Assembly: GCA_020632795.1 (NCBI GenBank)
Contig: JACKEV010000006.1
Span: forward strand, 1,236,501-1,300,500
DNA from: Alphaproteobacteria bacterium
GTDB taxonomy: Bacteria > Myxococcota_A > UBA796 > CAJQPC01
Direction: 5' to 3'
DNA length: 64,000 nucleotides
Shown here piece after piece: positions 50,328 through 59,264 of this stretch (its first letter is position 1; each line of letters begins with the position of its first letter). The translations under genes and the position numbers were made by a program. The notes beneath the pieces are model-generated. The model ran no database searches and was not told the origin of the DNA. It saw nothing but the letters and a program-made list of their open reading frames with translations.

Positions 50328-51263
50328 CTAACGTTCGATGCCCAGCTCCCGCAGGACCCGGGGGTTGCGGGTCCAGTCCTCGCTGATCGAGACGTGCAGC
50401 TCGAGGTGGACCGCGCAGCCCAGCATGCGCTCGATGTCCTTGCGGGCGTCGGTGCCGATGGCCTTGAGGGTGGCGCCACCCTTGCCGATGACGATGCCCT
50501 TCTGGGAGCGCCGCTCCACCAGGATGCGGGCGTAGATGATGACCCGGGGGCGGTCGCTGTCGCGGTTGTCCTCGTCGAACTGCTCGATCTGGACGGCCAC
50601 GGAGTACGGCAGCTCGTCGCGCAGGCGGCGGAACATCTTCTCCCGGATGATCTCGGTCACGAAGAAGCGCTCGGAGCCCTCGGTGAGCTGATCGGTGGGG
50701 AAGAGCGCCGGCCCCTCGGGCAACAGCGCGGCCACGGCTTCCATGACCCGCGCGGCGTCGGCATCCTTGAAGGCGGACATGGGGACGATGGCGGCGAAGT
50801 CGTGCGCCGCGCGCCAGGCGTCGATGACGGGCAGGACCCAGTCGACCTCGACGGCGTCGACCTTGTTCAGCGCCAGCACGCAGGGCTTGCCGGAGCGCTG
50901 GATGTGCTCGACCAGCACGCGCTCGCCCTTGGAGAGCACGGCCTTGCCGGCGCGGGCCTGGGCCACCGCCGGCACCAGATCGACGAGGAGGGCGATGACG
51001 TCGACCTCCTCCAGGACCTGCTCGGCCAGCTTCACCATGCCGCGGTTCAGGCGACTCCAGGCCTTGTGGTGCCCCGGGGTGTCGATGAGCACGGCCTGGA
51101 AGCTGTCCTGGCTGACGATGCCGACGACCCGGTTGCGGGTGGTCTGGGGGCGCGGCGAGGTGATGCTCAGCTTCTGCCCCAGCACCCGGTTGAGGAACGT
51201 GGACTTGCCCACGTTCGGGCGGCCGACCAGCGCCACGGTGCCGCTGTGGAAGACGTCGCTCAC
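50328..51263 (-). CDS. era: GTPase Era
   Basis: Era binds 16S rRNA 3' end and pre-30S particles. The 311-residue protein has the GTPase motifs G-R-P-N-V-G-K-S-T, D-T-P-G-H, L-N-K-V-D and the KH domain with V-I-G-K-G-G-A-T-L-K. Starts at GTG overlapping the rnc stop (GTGA), a usual rnc-era pair. Confidence 0.97.
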   Translation of the reverse strand: MSDVFHSGTVALVGRPNVGKSTFLNRVLGQKLSITSPRPQTTRNRVVGIVSQDSFQAVLIDTPGHHKAWSRLNRGMVKLAEQVLEEVDVIALLVDLVPAVAQARAGKAVLSKGERVLVEHIQRSGKPCVLALNKVDAVEVDWVLPVIDAWRAAHDFAAIVPMSAFKDADAARVMEAVAALLPEGPALFPTDQLTEGSERFFVTEIIREKMFRRLRDELPYSVAVQIEQFDEDNRDSDRPRVIIYARILVERRSQKGIVIGKGGATLKAIGTDARKDIERMLGCAVHLELHVSISEDWTRNPRVLRELGIER

Positions 51264-51955
51264 TCAGACTCCTGCGCGTGGATGCGGTCGAGGGCGGCCT
51301 TGGCGGCGGCGCGCTGGGCGTTGCGCTTGGAGCCGCCCTCGCCCTCGCCCAGGACGTCGTCGCCGATGGACACCGAGAACCGGAACACCCGCTGGTGGGC
51401 CGGCCCGGTCACGGAGACGGTGGTGTAGGTGGGGTTGCCCATGTGGTGGGCCATGCTCCACTCCTGTAGCTCGCTCTTGGGGTCGCGGCCGTGGGCCTCC
51501 GGGTCGTCGATCGCCTCCAGGCGGTCGCCGAAGGCGTGGCGGACCACGCTGCGGCAGGCCTCCAGGTCACCGTCGATGTATATCGCCCCGAGCAGCGCCT
51601 CGAAGGCGTTGGCGAGCAGCTTGGCGCGCTTGCGGCCGCCGGTGTTCTCCTCGCCCTTGCCCATGCGGATCAGCGCCCCGAGGCCCAGGCGACGGCCGAC
51701 CTCCGCCAGGCTGGGGGTCTTGACGAAGGCGCTGCGGATCCGGGAGAGGGCGCCCTCGGGCTGGTCCCCGAAGTGCTCGAAGAGCAGCTCGGTGACCAGG
51801 AGTTGGACGACGGCGTCGCCCAGGAACTCCAGGCGCTCGTTGTGCTCGCCGGGGCCCCTCTCCTCGGTCCAGCTCCGATGGGTGAGCGCCGTCTCCAGCG
51901 TCTCCCGCTCCTGGAAGGTGTAGCCGATGGTCTGTTGAAGCGTCTCCATGCTCAC
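51260..51955 (-). CDS. rnc: Ribonuclease III
   Basis: RNase III processes rRNA and structured mRNAs. The 231-residue protein has E-R-L-E-F-L-G-D-A-V with the catalytic acidic residues, a second acidic pair in A-N-A-F-E-A-L-L-G-A-I, and a double-stranded RNA-binding domain (about 155-225). The GTG at 51955 overlaps the mnmA stop and has GGAGG 4 nt upstream; the ATG two codons later is possible. Confidence 0.96.
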   Translation of the reverse strand: MSMETLQQTIGYTFQERETLETALTHRSWTEERGPGEHNERLEFLGDAVVQLLVTELLFEHFGDQPEGALSRIRSAFVKTPSLAEVGRRLGLGALIRMGKGEENTGGRKRAKLLANAFEALLGAIYIDGDLEACRSVVRHAFGDRLEAIDDPEAHGRDPKSELQEWSMAHHMGNPTYTTVSVTGPAHQRVFRFSVSIGDDVLGEGEGGSKRNAQRAAAKAALDRIHAQESE

Positions 51956-53007
51956 GTCTCCTCCTCGAGGGCGCTGCGGATCCAACCTCCGCCGAGCACG
52001 CGCCCGTCCCGATAGATGACGACGGCCTGCCCCGGTGAGACCGCCCAGGCGGGCTCGTGGAAGCGGACCTCCGGGGTGTCGCCCTCGCCCACGGTGCACG
52101 GCAGCAGGGCCCCGCGGTGTCGGATCCGCGCGGCCACGACCTCGTGTGGGGCGGGCCGGTCGTGCCAGATCCAGCGGCTGGCCACCAGCCCGCCGTGCCA
52201 GAGGGCTTGCTCGCTGTCCACGGTGACCCGGTGGGTGTCCGGGTCGATGTGGCGCACGTAGACCTTGCGGCCCATGGCCACACCCAGGCCGCGGCGCTGA
52301 CCGACGGTGAACCGCCAGTAGCCGTCATGTCGCCCGACCACCGCGCCCCGCGGGTCCACGATGTCCCCTGCCCCGTCCAGCGCAGGGCGGGCACGGGCGA
52401 TGAAGCCGGCGTGGTCCTGGTCCGGGATGAAGCAGATCTCCTGGGACTCGGGCTTGTCTGCGGTCACGAAGCCCAGCCGGCGAGCGTGCGCGCGCACCTC
52501 GGCCTTGGTGAGCCCCCCAAGGGGGAACAGGGTGCGCTCCAGCGCGGCGAGGGTGACCGGGAACAGGAAGTAGGTCTGGTCCTTCTCGGCGTCGGCGGCC
52601 TGGACCAGCGCGGGGCCGTCGAGGACGCGGGCGTAGTGGCCGGTGGCGAGGTGGGTGGCCCCCAGCGCGAGCGCTCGACGCAGCAGCACCCGGAACTTGA
52701 GCACCCCGTTGCACTGGACGCAGGGGTTGGGCGTTGCGCCCGCGAGGTAGGTGTCGACGAGGTCGTCCATGACGGCCTTTCGGAAGGCCTCTCGCAGATC
52801 CATGACGTGGAACGGGATGCCCAGCCGGTCCGCCACCGCGCGGGCGTCCAGCGCGTCGTCGAGGCCGCAGCAGTGCCCGGCGCGGTCGGGGTCAGCGTCG
52901 TGGAGCTTCATGTGGACGCCGATCACATCGTGGCCCTGCTCCACGAGCAGGCCCGCCACCACAGAGGAGTCAACCCCCCCGCTCATGGCGACCACCACGC
53001 GCCCCAT
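51952..53007 (-). CDS. mnmA: tRNA-specific 2-thiouridylase
   Basis: MnmA thiolates U34 of Lys, Glu and Gln tRNAs. The 351-residue protein has the PP-loop S-G-G-V-D-S-S, G-V-H-M-K, catalytic Cys pair in N-P-C-V-Q-C-N and I-C-F-I-P-D, and the G-Q-R-x-G-L region. The ATG lies 2 bp after the cysteine desulfurase stop. Confidence 0.97.
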   Translation of the reverse strand: MGRVVVAMSGGVDSSVVAGLLVEQGHDVIGVHMKLHDADPDRAGHCCGLDDALDARAVADRLGIPFHVMDLREAFRKAVMDDLVDTYLAGATPNPCVQCNGVLKFRVLLRRALALGATHLATGHYARVLDGPALVQAADAEKDQTYFLFPVTLAALERTLFPLGGLTKAEVRAHARRLGFVTADKPESQEICFIPDQDHAGFIARARPALDGAGDIVDPRGAVVGRHDGYWRFTVGQRRGLGVAMGRKVYVRHIDPDTHRVTVDSEQALWHGGLVASRWIWHDRPAPHEVVAARIRHRGALLPCTVGEGDTPEVRFHEPAWAVSPGQAVVIYRDGRVLGGGWIRSALEEET

Positions 53008-53008
53008 G

Positions 53009-54091
53009 TCAGATGACCTCCGACGCCGCCTCGTGCTGCGCCAGGACTCGCCTGGTCGCGTGGACGGCGCGATCGATTTCGCCTTTTTCAGTATTCCACC
53101 CAAGCGACATGCGCACGCCCTCCCCAGGCGGAAGGCCCATCGCCGCCAGCACATGGGACGGGCGCGCGGCCCCCGACGCGCAGGCCGCGCCCACGGACAC
53201 CTGGACGCCGGTCAGGTCCAGCCCCATGACGATGGAATCCCCCGGGATCCCTGGGAAGCGCACATGCACGGTGTTGGGCAGGCGCGCCCGCGAGGCCGCC
53301 GTCACGACGGCCCCCAGCCCGCTCAGCCCTTCGGCGAGCCGATCCTGCAGCGCGCCGAGGTGGCCCGGGATCGGGAGGTCCAGGATCGCGCCCAGCGCGG
53401 CGATCGGCGCAGCGTTCACCGTCCCGGCCCGGCGCTCCCGCTCCTGGGGGCCGCCGAGCTGCTGGGGGGTGAGGGCGACCCCGGGCCGCAGCACCAGGGC
53501 CCCCGCCCCCTTGAGGCCGCCCGCCTTGTGGGCGGTCAACGTCAGCAGATCCCACGCCTGGGGCGCGGGGAGGCGCCCGGGGAGCTGCGCGGCGTCGACG
53601 TGGAGCAGGGCCCCGGCCGCGTGGACCCGCGCGTGGATCGCCGTGAGGGGCTGAATCACGCCGGTCTCGTTGTTCGCCGCCATCACCGACACCAGCCGGA
53701 CGTCGGGGGTGAGCAGGGCGTCCAGGGCGTCGAGGTCCACCACGCCGTCGGCGTCCACGGGCGCGACGGAGGCCCCCAGGGCGAGCCCGGGGGCGCGCAC
53801 CGAGGGGTGCTCCACCGCAGAGACCACGAGCCGCCCGCCGCCGAGCGCGCCCCGCAGGGCCAGGTGGTTCGCCTCGGTGGCGCCGGAGGTGAAGATGACG
53901 TCGCGGGGCCTGGCCCCGCACCACCGGGCCACCTGCCCGCGCGCGACCTCCACCGCAGCCGCCGGTCGTCGCGCCGCCTGATGGGTCGAGGCGGGGTTGC
54001 CCCAGTGCTCGGTGATGAGGGGGAGCGCCACCTCCAGGGCCTCCGGGCGCGGCGGCGAGGTGGCGTTGTGGTCGAGGTAGACCGGGCTCAC
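53009..54091 (-). CDS. Cysteine desulfurase (NifS/IscS family)
   Basis: This PLP enzyme takes sulfur from cysteine. The 360-residue protein has Y-L-D-H-N-A-T, T-S-G-A-T-E-A-N-H, the PLP Lys in T-A-H-K, and the persulfide Cys in G-A-A-C-A-S-G. Directly upstream of mnmA, it probably supplies that enzyme; it may also serve iron-sulfur assembly, as no iscU is here. The GTG start overlaps the ComEA-like stop (GTGA). Confidence 0.93.
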   Translation of the reverse strand: MSPVYLDHNATSPPRPEALEVALPLITEHWGNPASTHQAARRPAAAVEVARGQVARWCGARPRDVIFTSGATEANHLALRGALGGGRLVVSAVEHPSVRAPGLALGASVAPVDADGVVDLDALDALLTPDVRLVSVMAANNETGVIQPLTAIHARVHAAGALLHVDAAQLPGRLPAPQAWDLLTLTAHKAGGLKGAGALVLRPGVALTPQQLGGPQERERRAGTVNAAPIAALGAILDLPIPGHLGALQDRLAEGLSGLGAVVTAASRARLPNTVHVRFPGIPGDSIVMGLDLTGVQVSVGAACASGAARPSHVLAAMGLPPGEGVRMSLGWNTEKGEIDRAVHATRRVLAQHEAASEVI

Positions 54092-54573
54092 GGGGACACG
54101 ACGACCAGCGGCGCCACCGCCCGACGCTTCGCCGGGCCGATGCCGCGGACCCGCTCCAGCTCCTCGATCGAGGTGAACGGCCCCTCCAGCCCGCGATCCG
54201 CGACGATGGCCGAGGCCAGCGACGGGCCGATGCCCGGCAGCGCCTCGAGCTGCGCGGCGGTGGCGCGGTTGAGGTCCAGCGGCCGGCCCAGCGCGAGGGA
54301 CGGCGCCGCCTGGACATGGACCCCTCGTCCGGCCACCTCGACGCGAGAGGCGTCTGACAGCGGCGCGTCCGGCCAAGCCGATGGGTCGAGGCCGGCCGCC
54401 TGCAGCGCGCCGTGGACCGTCGCGGGCCGGACCCGGTACCACCCGGGCTCGGGCACCTGCCCCACGACCTCGACCGCGGGCCCATCCGGCGCCTGTGACC
54501 GAGGCCGCACCAGCCACCCGCCAAGCAGGATCAGGCCGAGGGCCGCCGCCCGCGCCGCGCGGTGCTCAACCAT
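54088..54573 (-). CDS. ComEA-like helix-hairpin-helix protein
   Basis: 161 residues: an N-terminal membrane helix (about 8-23), a SLBB-like region (about 33-90), and a ComEA-type (HhH)2 domain with L-N-R-A-T-A-A-Q-L-E-A-L-P-G-I-G and a second L-x-x-V-R-G-I-G-P. ComEA proteins bind incoming DNA in competence. Overlaps tsaE by 8 bp. No other com genes are in the window. Confidence 0.82.
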   Translation of the reverse strand: MVEHRAARAAALGLILLGGWLVRPRSQAPDGPAVEVVGQVPEPGWYRVRPATVHGALQAAGLDPSAWPDAPLSDASRVEVAGRGVHVQAAPSLALGRPLDLNRATAAQLEALPGIGPSLASAIVADRGLEGPFTSIEELERVRGIGPAKRRAVAPLVVVSP

Positions 54574-55069
54574 CGCCCTGGCCGCTGGGGGGCACCTGCG
54601 CGCAGAGGGCCTGGAGCGCGGCCCGGCTGGCCGGCCCCGTGCCCCGCGCCGCCATGCGGCGCCCCTGGGGGGTGAACGCGATGTCCCACACCACGTGGTC
54701 GGCCGGCATCAGCTCGGGGAAGCGATCCGCCCACTCCACCAGCGCGACCCCGTCGGACCCCAGGACCTCCTCCAGGCCCAGCTCGTCCAGCTCGGAGGGG
54801 TCGCCCAGGCGGTACAGGTCGGCGTGGTACAGGGGGAGGCGCCCGCCCTCGTGCACCGCGAGCAGGATGAAGGTGGGGCTGGTGACCGGCCCGCGGACCC
54901 CCAGCCCCTGGCCCACCCCCTGGGAGAAGCAGGTCTTGCCCGCGCCGAGGTCCCCCTGGAGGGCGACGACCAGCCCCGCAGGCGCGAGCGCACCCAACGC
55001 GGCCCCCAGCGCGCGGGTCTCATCAGCGGTGCGGGGATCCCAGGTCGGCACGAGGCAGAGCTTGAGCAC
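54566..55069 (-). CDS. tsaE: tRNA threonylcarbamoyladenosine biosynthesis protein TsaE
   Basis: TsaE is the ATPase of the t6A37 tRNA-modification complex. The 167-residue protein has the Walker A G-D-L-G-A-G-K-T, S-P-T-F, H-A-D-L-Y-R-L and V-E-W-A-D-R. It starts at GTG and is the first gene of the leftward RNA-modification block, divergent from the DedA gene. Confidence 0.94.
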   Translation of the reverse strand: MLKLCLVPTWDPRTADETRALGAALGALAPAGLVVALQGDLGAGKTCFSQGVGQGLGVRGPVTSPTFILLAVHEGGRLPLYHADLYRLGDPSELDELGLEEVLGSDGVALVEWADRFPELMPADHVVWDIAFTPQGRRMAARGTGPASRAALQALCAQVPPSGQGDG

Positions 55070-55147
55070 CCCTGGCCGATCGTCAAGGGGTCAGGGTGAG
55101 GAACGTCACCCGTCCAGGCCCCGGCCCTTGCCCTCGCAGAGCGAGCG

Positions 55148-55153
55148 CTTATG
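55148..55153 (+). promoter_or_regulatory. Candidate -10 box for the DedA gene
   Basis: TATGAT lies 38 bp before the GTG start, in the divergent region to tsaE. A TTGCCC 14 bp upstream is the only -35-like site and its spacing is short, so support is weak. Confidence 0.35.
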
Positions 55154-55190
55154 ATCCCCAGCCCCACACCGGGAGAGAGAAGCCCACTTC

Positions 55191-55793
55191 GTGGACACCC
55201 TGCTCCAATACGGTCTCGTGGCCGTCCTCGTGGCGCTCTTCCTGGCGCCGTTCGGCCTGCCGATCCCGGAGGACATCTCGCTGCTGGCCGCTGGCGTCCT
55301 CGCCCGAACGGGCCACGCCACCTACACCAACGCCCTCATCGTCGGCTACATCGGGGTGGTCGGCGGGGACATCATCGTGTGGAACCTGGGGCGGAAGGTG
55401 GGCCTGCACCCCACGGGCTGGCTGGGGCGGCTGTTCGGCCAGCGGCAGACCCAGCGGATCACCCGGTTCTATCGACGCTTCGGCCCGTGGACGGTCGTGA
55501 TCTGCCGCAACCTGCCGGGCATGCGCTTCCCCGCGTTCTTCTTCTCCGGGGCCACCGGCATGTCGTTCCGTCGCTTCCTGCTGCTGGACGGCACCGCGGC
55601 GGTGATCACCACGGTGGTGTGGACCCGGATCGGCTGGTGGATCGGCCCCCGGCTGCGGGAGTCGATGGGGCTGTTGAGCGACATCCGGTGGGGCCTCATG
55701 GGCCTGGGCATCGTGCTGGCCTCGGTGGTGATCTGGCGGTTCTTCCTGCGGCCCCCGCCGCTGCCGCCGGAGGACTCAGGCGAGGAGGGCTGA
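55191..55793 (+). CDS. DedA-family membrane protein
   Basis: The 200-residue protein has the DedA/SNARE-associated layout: P-I-P-E-D near the start, G-G-D-x-x-x-W-x-x-G-R, a G-P-W-T-V-V-I-C-R-N-L-P-G-M-R motif with the conserved Arg, and about five helices including a C-terminal one. DedA proteins are undecaprenyl- or lipid-flippase-like transporters. It starts at GTG with GGGAGAGA upstream and converges on nnr with an 18-bp overlap. Confidence 0.86.
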   Translation: MDTLLQYGLVAVLVALFLAPFGLPIPEDISLLAAGVLARTGHATYTNALIVGYIGVVGGDIIVWNLGRKVGLHPTGWLGRLFGQRQTQRITRFYRRFGPWTVVICRNLPGMRFPAFFFSGATGMSFRRFLLLDGTAAVITTVVWTRIGWWIGPRLRESMGLLSDIRWGLMGLGIVLASVVIWRFFLRPPPLPPEDSGEEG

Positions 55794-57254
55794 GCGCTCC
55801 ACCACATCCAGCCGCTCGCCGACGCTGCGCAGGGCCTGGGGCAGCGCCCGCGCGATGTCGCCTGCCCGCAGCGGCCCCGGCGCGGCCAGCTCCCCCGCGT
55901 GGCCGTGTACGAAGGCGCCGACGACCAGCGCGACCGCCGGGGTGACGCCCCGGGCCAGCAAGCCGCCGATCAGGCCCGTGAGCACGTCCCCTGAGCCGGC
56001 GACCGCCATGTCCGGGCAGCCGGTCCGGTTGATGAAGACCTCGTCTGCGGCCACCAGGGTGTGGCGGCCCTTGAGCAGCGCGGGCGCCAGGCGGGCCAGC
56101 GCGCGCACCGCACCCAGCCGATCCGCCTGCACCTCTCGCCCGGAGATCCCCAGCAGCCGCCCGGCCTCGCCGGGGTGCGGGGTGAGGCAGCGGGGGTGCG
56201 CCGAGGGCTCCGGCGCGTCCGCCAGGGCGGTCAGCCCGTCGGCGTCGAAGACCGCCGGCTGGGGCAGCTCCCGCCACAGGGCGCGCAGGACAGCCCGCTC
56301 GTCGGGGGCGGTGCCGAAGCCGGGCCCCACCGCGACGGCGTCGAATCCATCGAGATCACGGAAGACCGGCGCACGCTGTGGCCGCACCATCACCTCGGGG
56401 GGGAGCTGCGCGAGGCGGGGCAGCGCGGCGGGGTCGATCACCAGGGTCACCAGCCCGCAGCCCGAGGCCAGCGCCCCCTCGCAGACCAGGATCGCTGCGC
56501 CGGCCCGCTCCGGGCTGCCCGCGACCACCGCGAGGTGCCCGTGGGTGCCCTTGTGGGACGCCGCCGGGCGGGGCGGCAGGCGCTCGGCCACCCAGGCGCC
56601 GTCCGCTATCCAGGCCTCGGCCTCGGTGGGTCCGGTGAGCCCGATCTCCGCGACGTGCAGGGCGCCCACGTGGTCCGCCCCCGGCTCCAGGAGCTGCCCC
56701 ACGCGGGGCCGCTCGAAGGTGACGGTGAGCGCGGCGCGGACGGCGACGCCCAGCACCCGCCCCGTGTCCCCGCAGAGGCCGCTGGGCATGTCGACGGCCA
56801 GCACCGGGCGGCCCGCCGCGTTGAGGGCCTCGATGCGGGTCCGGGCCAGGCCGCGCACCTCGCCGCCCAGGCCCGTGCCCAGCAGCGCGTCCACAAAGAC
56901 CCCGGCGTCCGGGTCGAGCGGGCCGTCCTCGCGGACCGGCACCCCCACGCCCTCCGCCGCCGCCCGCATGGTCGCGCAGTCCGGGCTGTGTCCGCCGCCC
57001 ATGCCCAGCACCCGCACCGGGAAGCCGGCGAGGTGCAGCAGCCGGGCGATGACGTAGCCGTCGCCTGCGTTGTTGCCCTTGCCGGCGACCACCTCCACCC
57101 CCCGCCGTGCCTCGGCCTCGAAGCGGCCCAGCAGCGCACGGGTGACCGCGCGCCCGGCGGTCTCCATCAGCGCGAGGGAGGGCACGCCGCAGGTCTCGAT
57201 GCTGTGGGCGTCGAGGGCCCGGATCTGGGCGGAGGTGGAGACGGGCCAGCGCAC
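55776..57254 (-). CDS. nnr: Bifunctional NAD(P)H-hydrate repair enzyme (epimerase/dehydratase)
   Basis: The protein repairs hydrated NAD(P)H. The N-terminal epimerase half (about 1-210) has G-K-G-N-N-A-G-D-G-Y-V; the C-terminal ADP-dependent dehydratase half (about 220-490) has K-G-T-H-G-H-L and A-G-S-G-D-V-L-T-G. The 492-residue length is normal for the fused form. The GTG start lies 4 bp after pdxJ. Confidence 0.94.
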   Translation of the reverse strand: MRWPVSTSAQIRALDAHSIETCGVPSLALMETAGRAVTRALLGRFEAEARRGVEVVAGKGNNAGDGYVIARLLHLAGFPVRVLGMGGGHSPDCATMRAAAEGVGVPVREDGPLDPDAGVFVDALLGTGLGGEVRGLARTRIEALNAAGRPVLAVDMPSGLCGDTGRVLGVAVRAALTVTFERPRVGQLLEPGADHVGALHVAEIGLTGPTEAEAWIADGAWVAERLPPRPAASHKGTHGHLAVVAGSPERAGAAILVCEGALASGCGLVTLVIDPAALPRLAQLPPEVMVRPQRAPVFRDLDGFDAVAVGPGFGTAPDERAVLRALWRELPQPAVFDADGLTALADAPEPSAHPRCLTPHPGEAGRLLGISGREVQADRLGAVRALARLAPALLKGRHTLVAADEVFINRTGCPDMAVAGSGDVLTGLIGGLLARGVTPAVALVVGAFVHGHAGELAAPGPLRAGDIARALPQALRSVGERLDVVERSALLA

Positions 57255-57258
57255 GGCG

Positions 57259-57987
57259 TCAGCTCTGCAGGATGATCGCCAGGATGTCCCGCACCGCCCG
57301 GTCCAGCCCCACGAAGACCGCCCGGGAGATGATGGAATGCCCGATGTTGTACTCCACGATCTCGGGCACGGCCTTCACCAGGTCCGGCAGGTTGTGGTGG
57401 GTGAGGCCGTGGCCCGCGGCGATCTCCAGGTCGAGGCCCTGGCCCACCACGCAGGCCCGGGTGAGCCGCGCGAGGTCCTCGGGGTGGCCCTCGGCGTAGT
57501 GGGCGGTGTTCAGCTCGATCATGTCGACGCCGTCGAGCTGACCGGCGATGCGGACCTGCTCGTCGGCGGGGTCGATGAACAGCGAGACCCGGATGCCCGC
57601 CGCCACCAGACGCGCCGCCGCAGCCTTGACCTCCGCGAGGGTCGCGGGCCGGGTGAGGTCCAGGCCGCCCTCCGTGGTGACCTCCTCGGGGCGCTCGGGC
57701 ACCAGGGTGACCCGGTGCGGGCGCAGCGCCTCCATGATGGAGACCATCTCGTCGGTGGCGGCGCACTCGACGTTGAGCTGTGTCTTGATGGTCTCGCGCA
57801 GGAGGCGGATGTCCCGCTCGTTGACGTGCCGGCGGTCGCAGCGGATGTGGCAGGTGATCTGGCCGGCGCCGGCGTGCTCGGCGAGCAGCGCGGCGAGCAC
57901 GGGCTCCGGGTAGGGGCTCATGCGGGCCTGGCGGAGCGTGGCGACGTGGTCGATGTTGACGCCGAGGCGGCGGCTGGGGGTGGACAT
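57259..57987 (-). CDS. pdxJ: Pyridoxine 5'-phosphate synthase
   Basis: PdxJ closes the ring of vitamin B6 in the DXP-dependent route. The 242-residue TIM barrel shows N-I-D-H-V-A-T-L-R, I-T-C-H-I-R-x-D-R-R-H, T-L-V-P-E-R-P-E-E-V-T-T-E-G-G and G-H-G-L-T-H-H-N. It lies 8 bp after glmM. Confidence 0.96.
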   Translation of the reverse strand: MSTPSRRLGVNIDHVATLRQARMSPYPEPVLAALLAEHAGAGQITCHIRCDRRHVNERDIRLLRETIKTQLNVECAATDEMVSIMEALRPHRVTLVPERPEEVTTEGGLDLTRPATLAEVKAAAARLVAAGIRVSLFIDPADEQVRIAGQLDGVDMIELNTAHYAEGHPEDLARLTRACVVGQGLDLEIAAGHGLTHHNLPDLVKAVPEIVEYNIGHSIISRAVFVGLDRAVRDILAIILQS

Positions 57988-57995
57988 GAGGGTTC

Positions 57996-59264
57996 CTAGG
58001 CGTTGGAGGTGCGGATCCGCTCGGTGAGGGCGTCGGCAAGGGCGCGGGCCTGGCGCTCGGCCAGGGCCTGCTCGGGGGCCTCCACCATCACCCGAAGCTT
58101 GGGCTCGGTCCCCGAATAGCGCAGCAGCACGCGGCTGGCCCCCGCCGCCAGCGCCGCAGCCTGGAGGGCGTCGACGCCCAGGGAGGCCAGCGGAGGCTTC
58201 GCGGGGACCCGCGCGTTGACCAGCGCCTGGGGATCGGGGCGCCAGCCGCCCAGCCGCGCGCGCAGGTCGGGGCCCCCGCCCAGCACGAACAGCGCGGTGA
58301 GCAGGCCGTCCCCGGTGGGCAGGCCGCCGGCCAGCAGGACGTGGCCCGAGGGCTCCCCGCCCACCGGCCAGTCCAGCGCAGCCATGCGCTCCGCGACGTT
58401 CCGGTCGCCCACCGCGACGCGCTCAAAGCCGACGCCGAGGGCGCCGAGGGCCCGCTCCAGCGCCGCGTTGCACATCACCGTGCCCACCACGCCGGGCGCC
58501 CGGGCGACCAGCAGCAGCAGGCCGTCCCCAGGCAGGATCTCCCCTGCCCCGTCCACCAGCACGCAGCGGTCCGCGTCCCCGTCCAGGGCGATGCCCACCG
58601 CGCAGCCCGCGGCGGGCACCGCCTGTGCCAGCCCGTCCGGGTGCAGCGCACCCACACCCTCGTTGATGTTCCGGCCGTCGGGCGCGCAGCCCAGGGCGAC
58701 CACCTCGGCCCCCAGCGCGCCCAACAGCGCGGGGGCGGTCTGCCAGGCTGCGCCGTGGGCAGCGTCCACCGCGACCCGCAGCCCGCGCAGCGTGAACCCG
58801 GGCGGCAGGCAGGCCAGCACCGCGTCCTGGTAGAGGGCGGCGCCGTCGACTTCGCGGAGTTGGAGCGGCGGCGCGGCGGTGGGCGGCGCGTCCAGGGCGG
58901 CGTCCAGGGCGGCCTCCTCAGCCGTCGGGAGCTTTCCGCCGCCGGGGCCCAGCACCTTGAGCCCGTTGTCGGTCCACGGGTTGTGGGAGGCGGTGATGAC
59001 CACGCCCGCCGCCCCGAGGCCCTGCGCGAGCGCCGCGGAGACCCCCGCGGTGGGCAGCACCCCGAGATCAACCACATCGCCGCCCATGCCGATGAGCAGG
59101 GCGTCACGGAGGGCCGGCCCGCTCTCTCGGGTGTCTCGACCGATGACCACCGGGGCCTCCCCCACCCGGGCGCGCAGGGCGCGGCCCAAGGCAGCGGCGG
59201 TGTCCGGGGTGAGGGGCGGCTCGGGCCAGCGGCCCCGGATGCCGTCGGTGCCGAAGCGGCTCAT
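57996..59264 (-). CDS. glmM: Phosphoglucosamine mutase
   Basis: GlmM makes glucosamine-1-phosphate for UDP-GlcNAc. The 422-residue protein has F-G-T-D-G-I-R-G, the phosphoserine loop T-A-S-H-N-P, the metal loop D-G-D-A-D-R, G-E-P-S-G-H and the R-Y-S-G-T-E-P end. It is slightly short for the family (about 445) but has all blocks. The ATG overlaps the cdaR stop. In other bacteria GlmM binds and curbs CdaA. Confidence 0.95.
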   Translation of the reverse strand: MSRFGTDGIRGRWPEPPLTPDTAAALGRALRARVGEAPVVIGRDTRESGPALRDALLIGMGGDVVDLGVLPTAGVSAALAQGLGAAGVVITASHNPWTDNGLKVLGPGGGKLPTAEEAALDAALDAPPTAAPPLQLREVDGAALYQDAVLACLPPGFTLRGLRVAVDAAHGAAWQTAPALLGALGAEVVALGCAPDGRNINEGVGALHPDGLAQAVPAAGCAVGIALDGDADRCVLVDGAGEILPGDGLLLLVARAPGVVGTVMCNAALERALGALGVGFERVAVGDRNVAERMAALDWPVGGEPSGHVLLAGGLPTGDGLLTALFVLGGGPDLRARLGGWRPDPQALVNARVPAKPPLASLGVDALQAAALAAGASRVLLRYSGTEPKLRVMVEAPEQALAERQARALADALTERIRTSNA

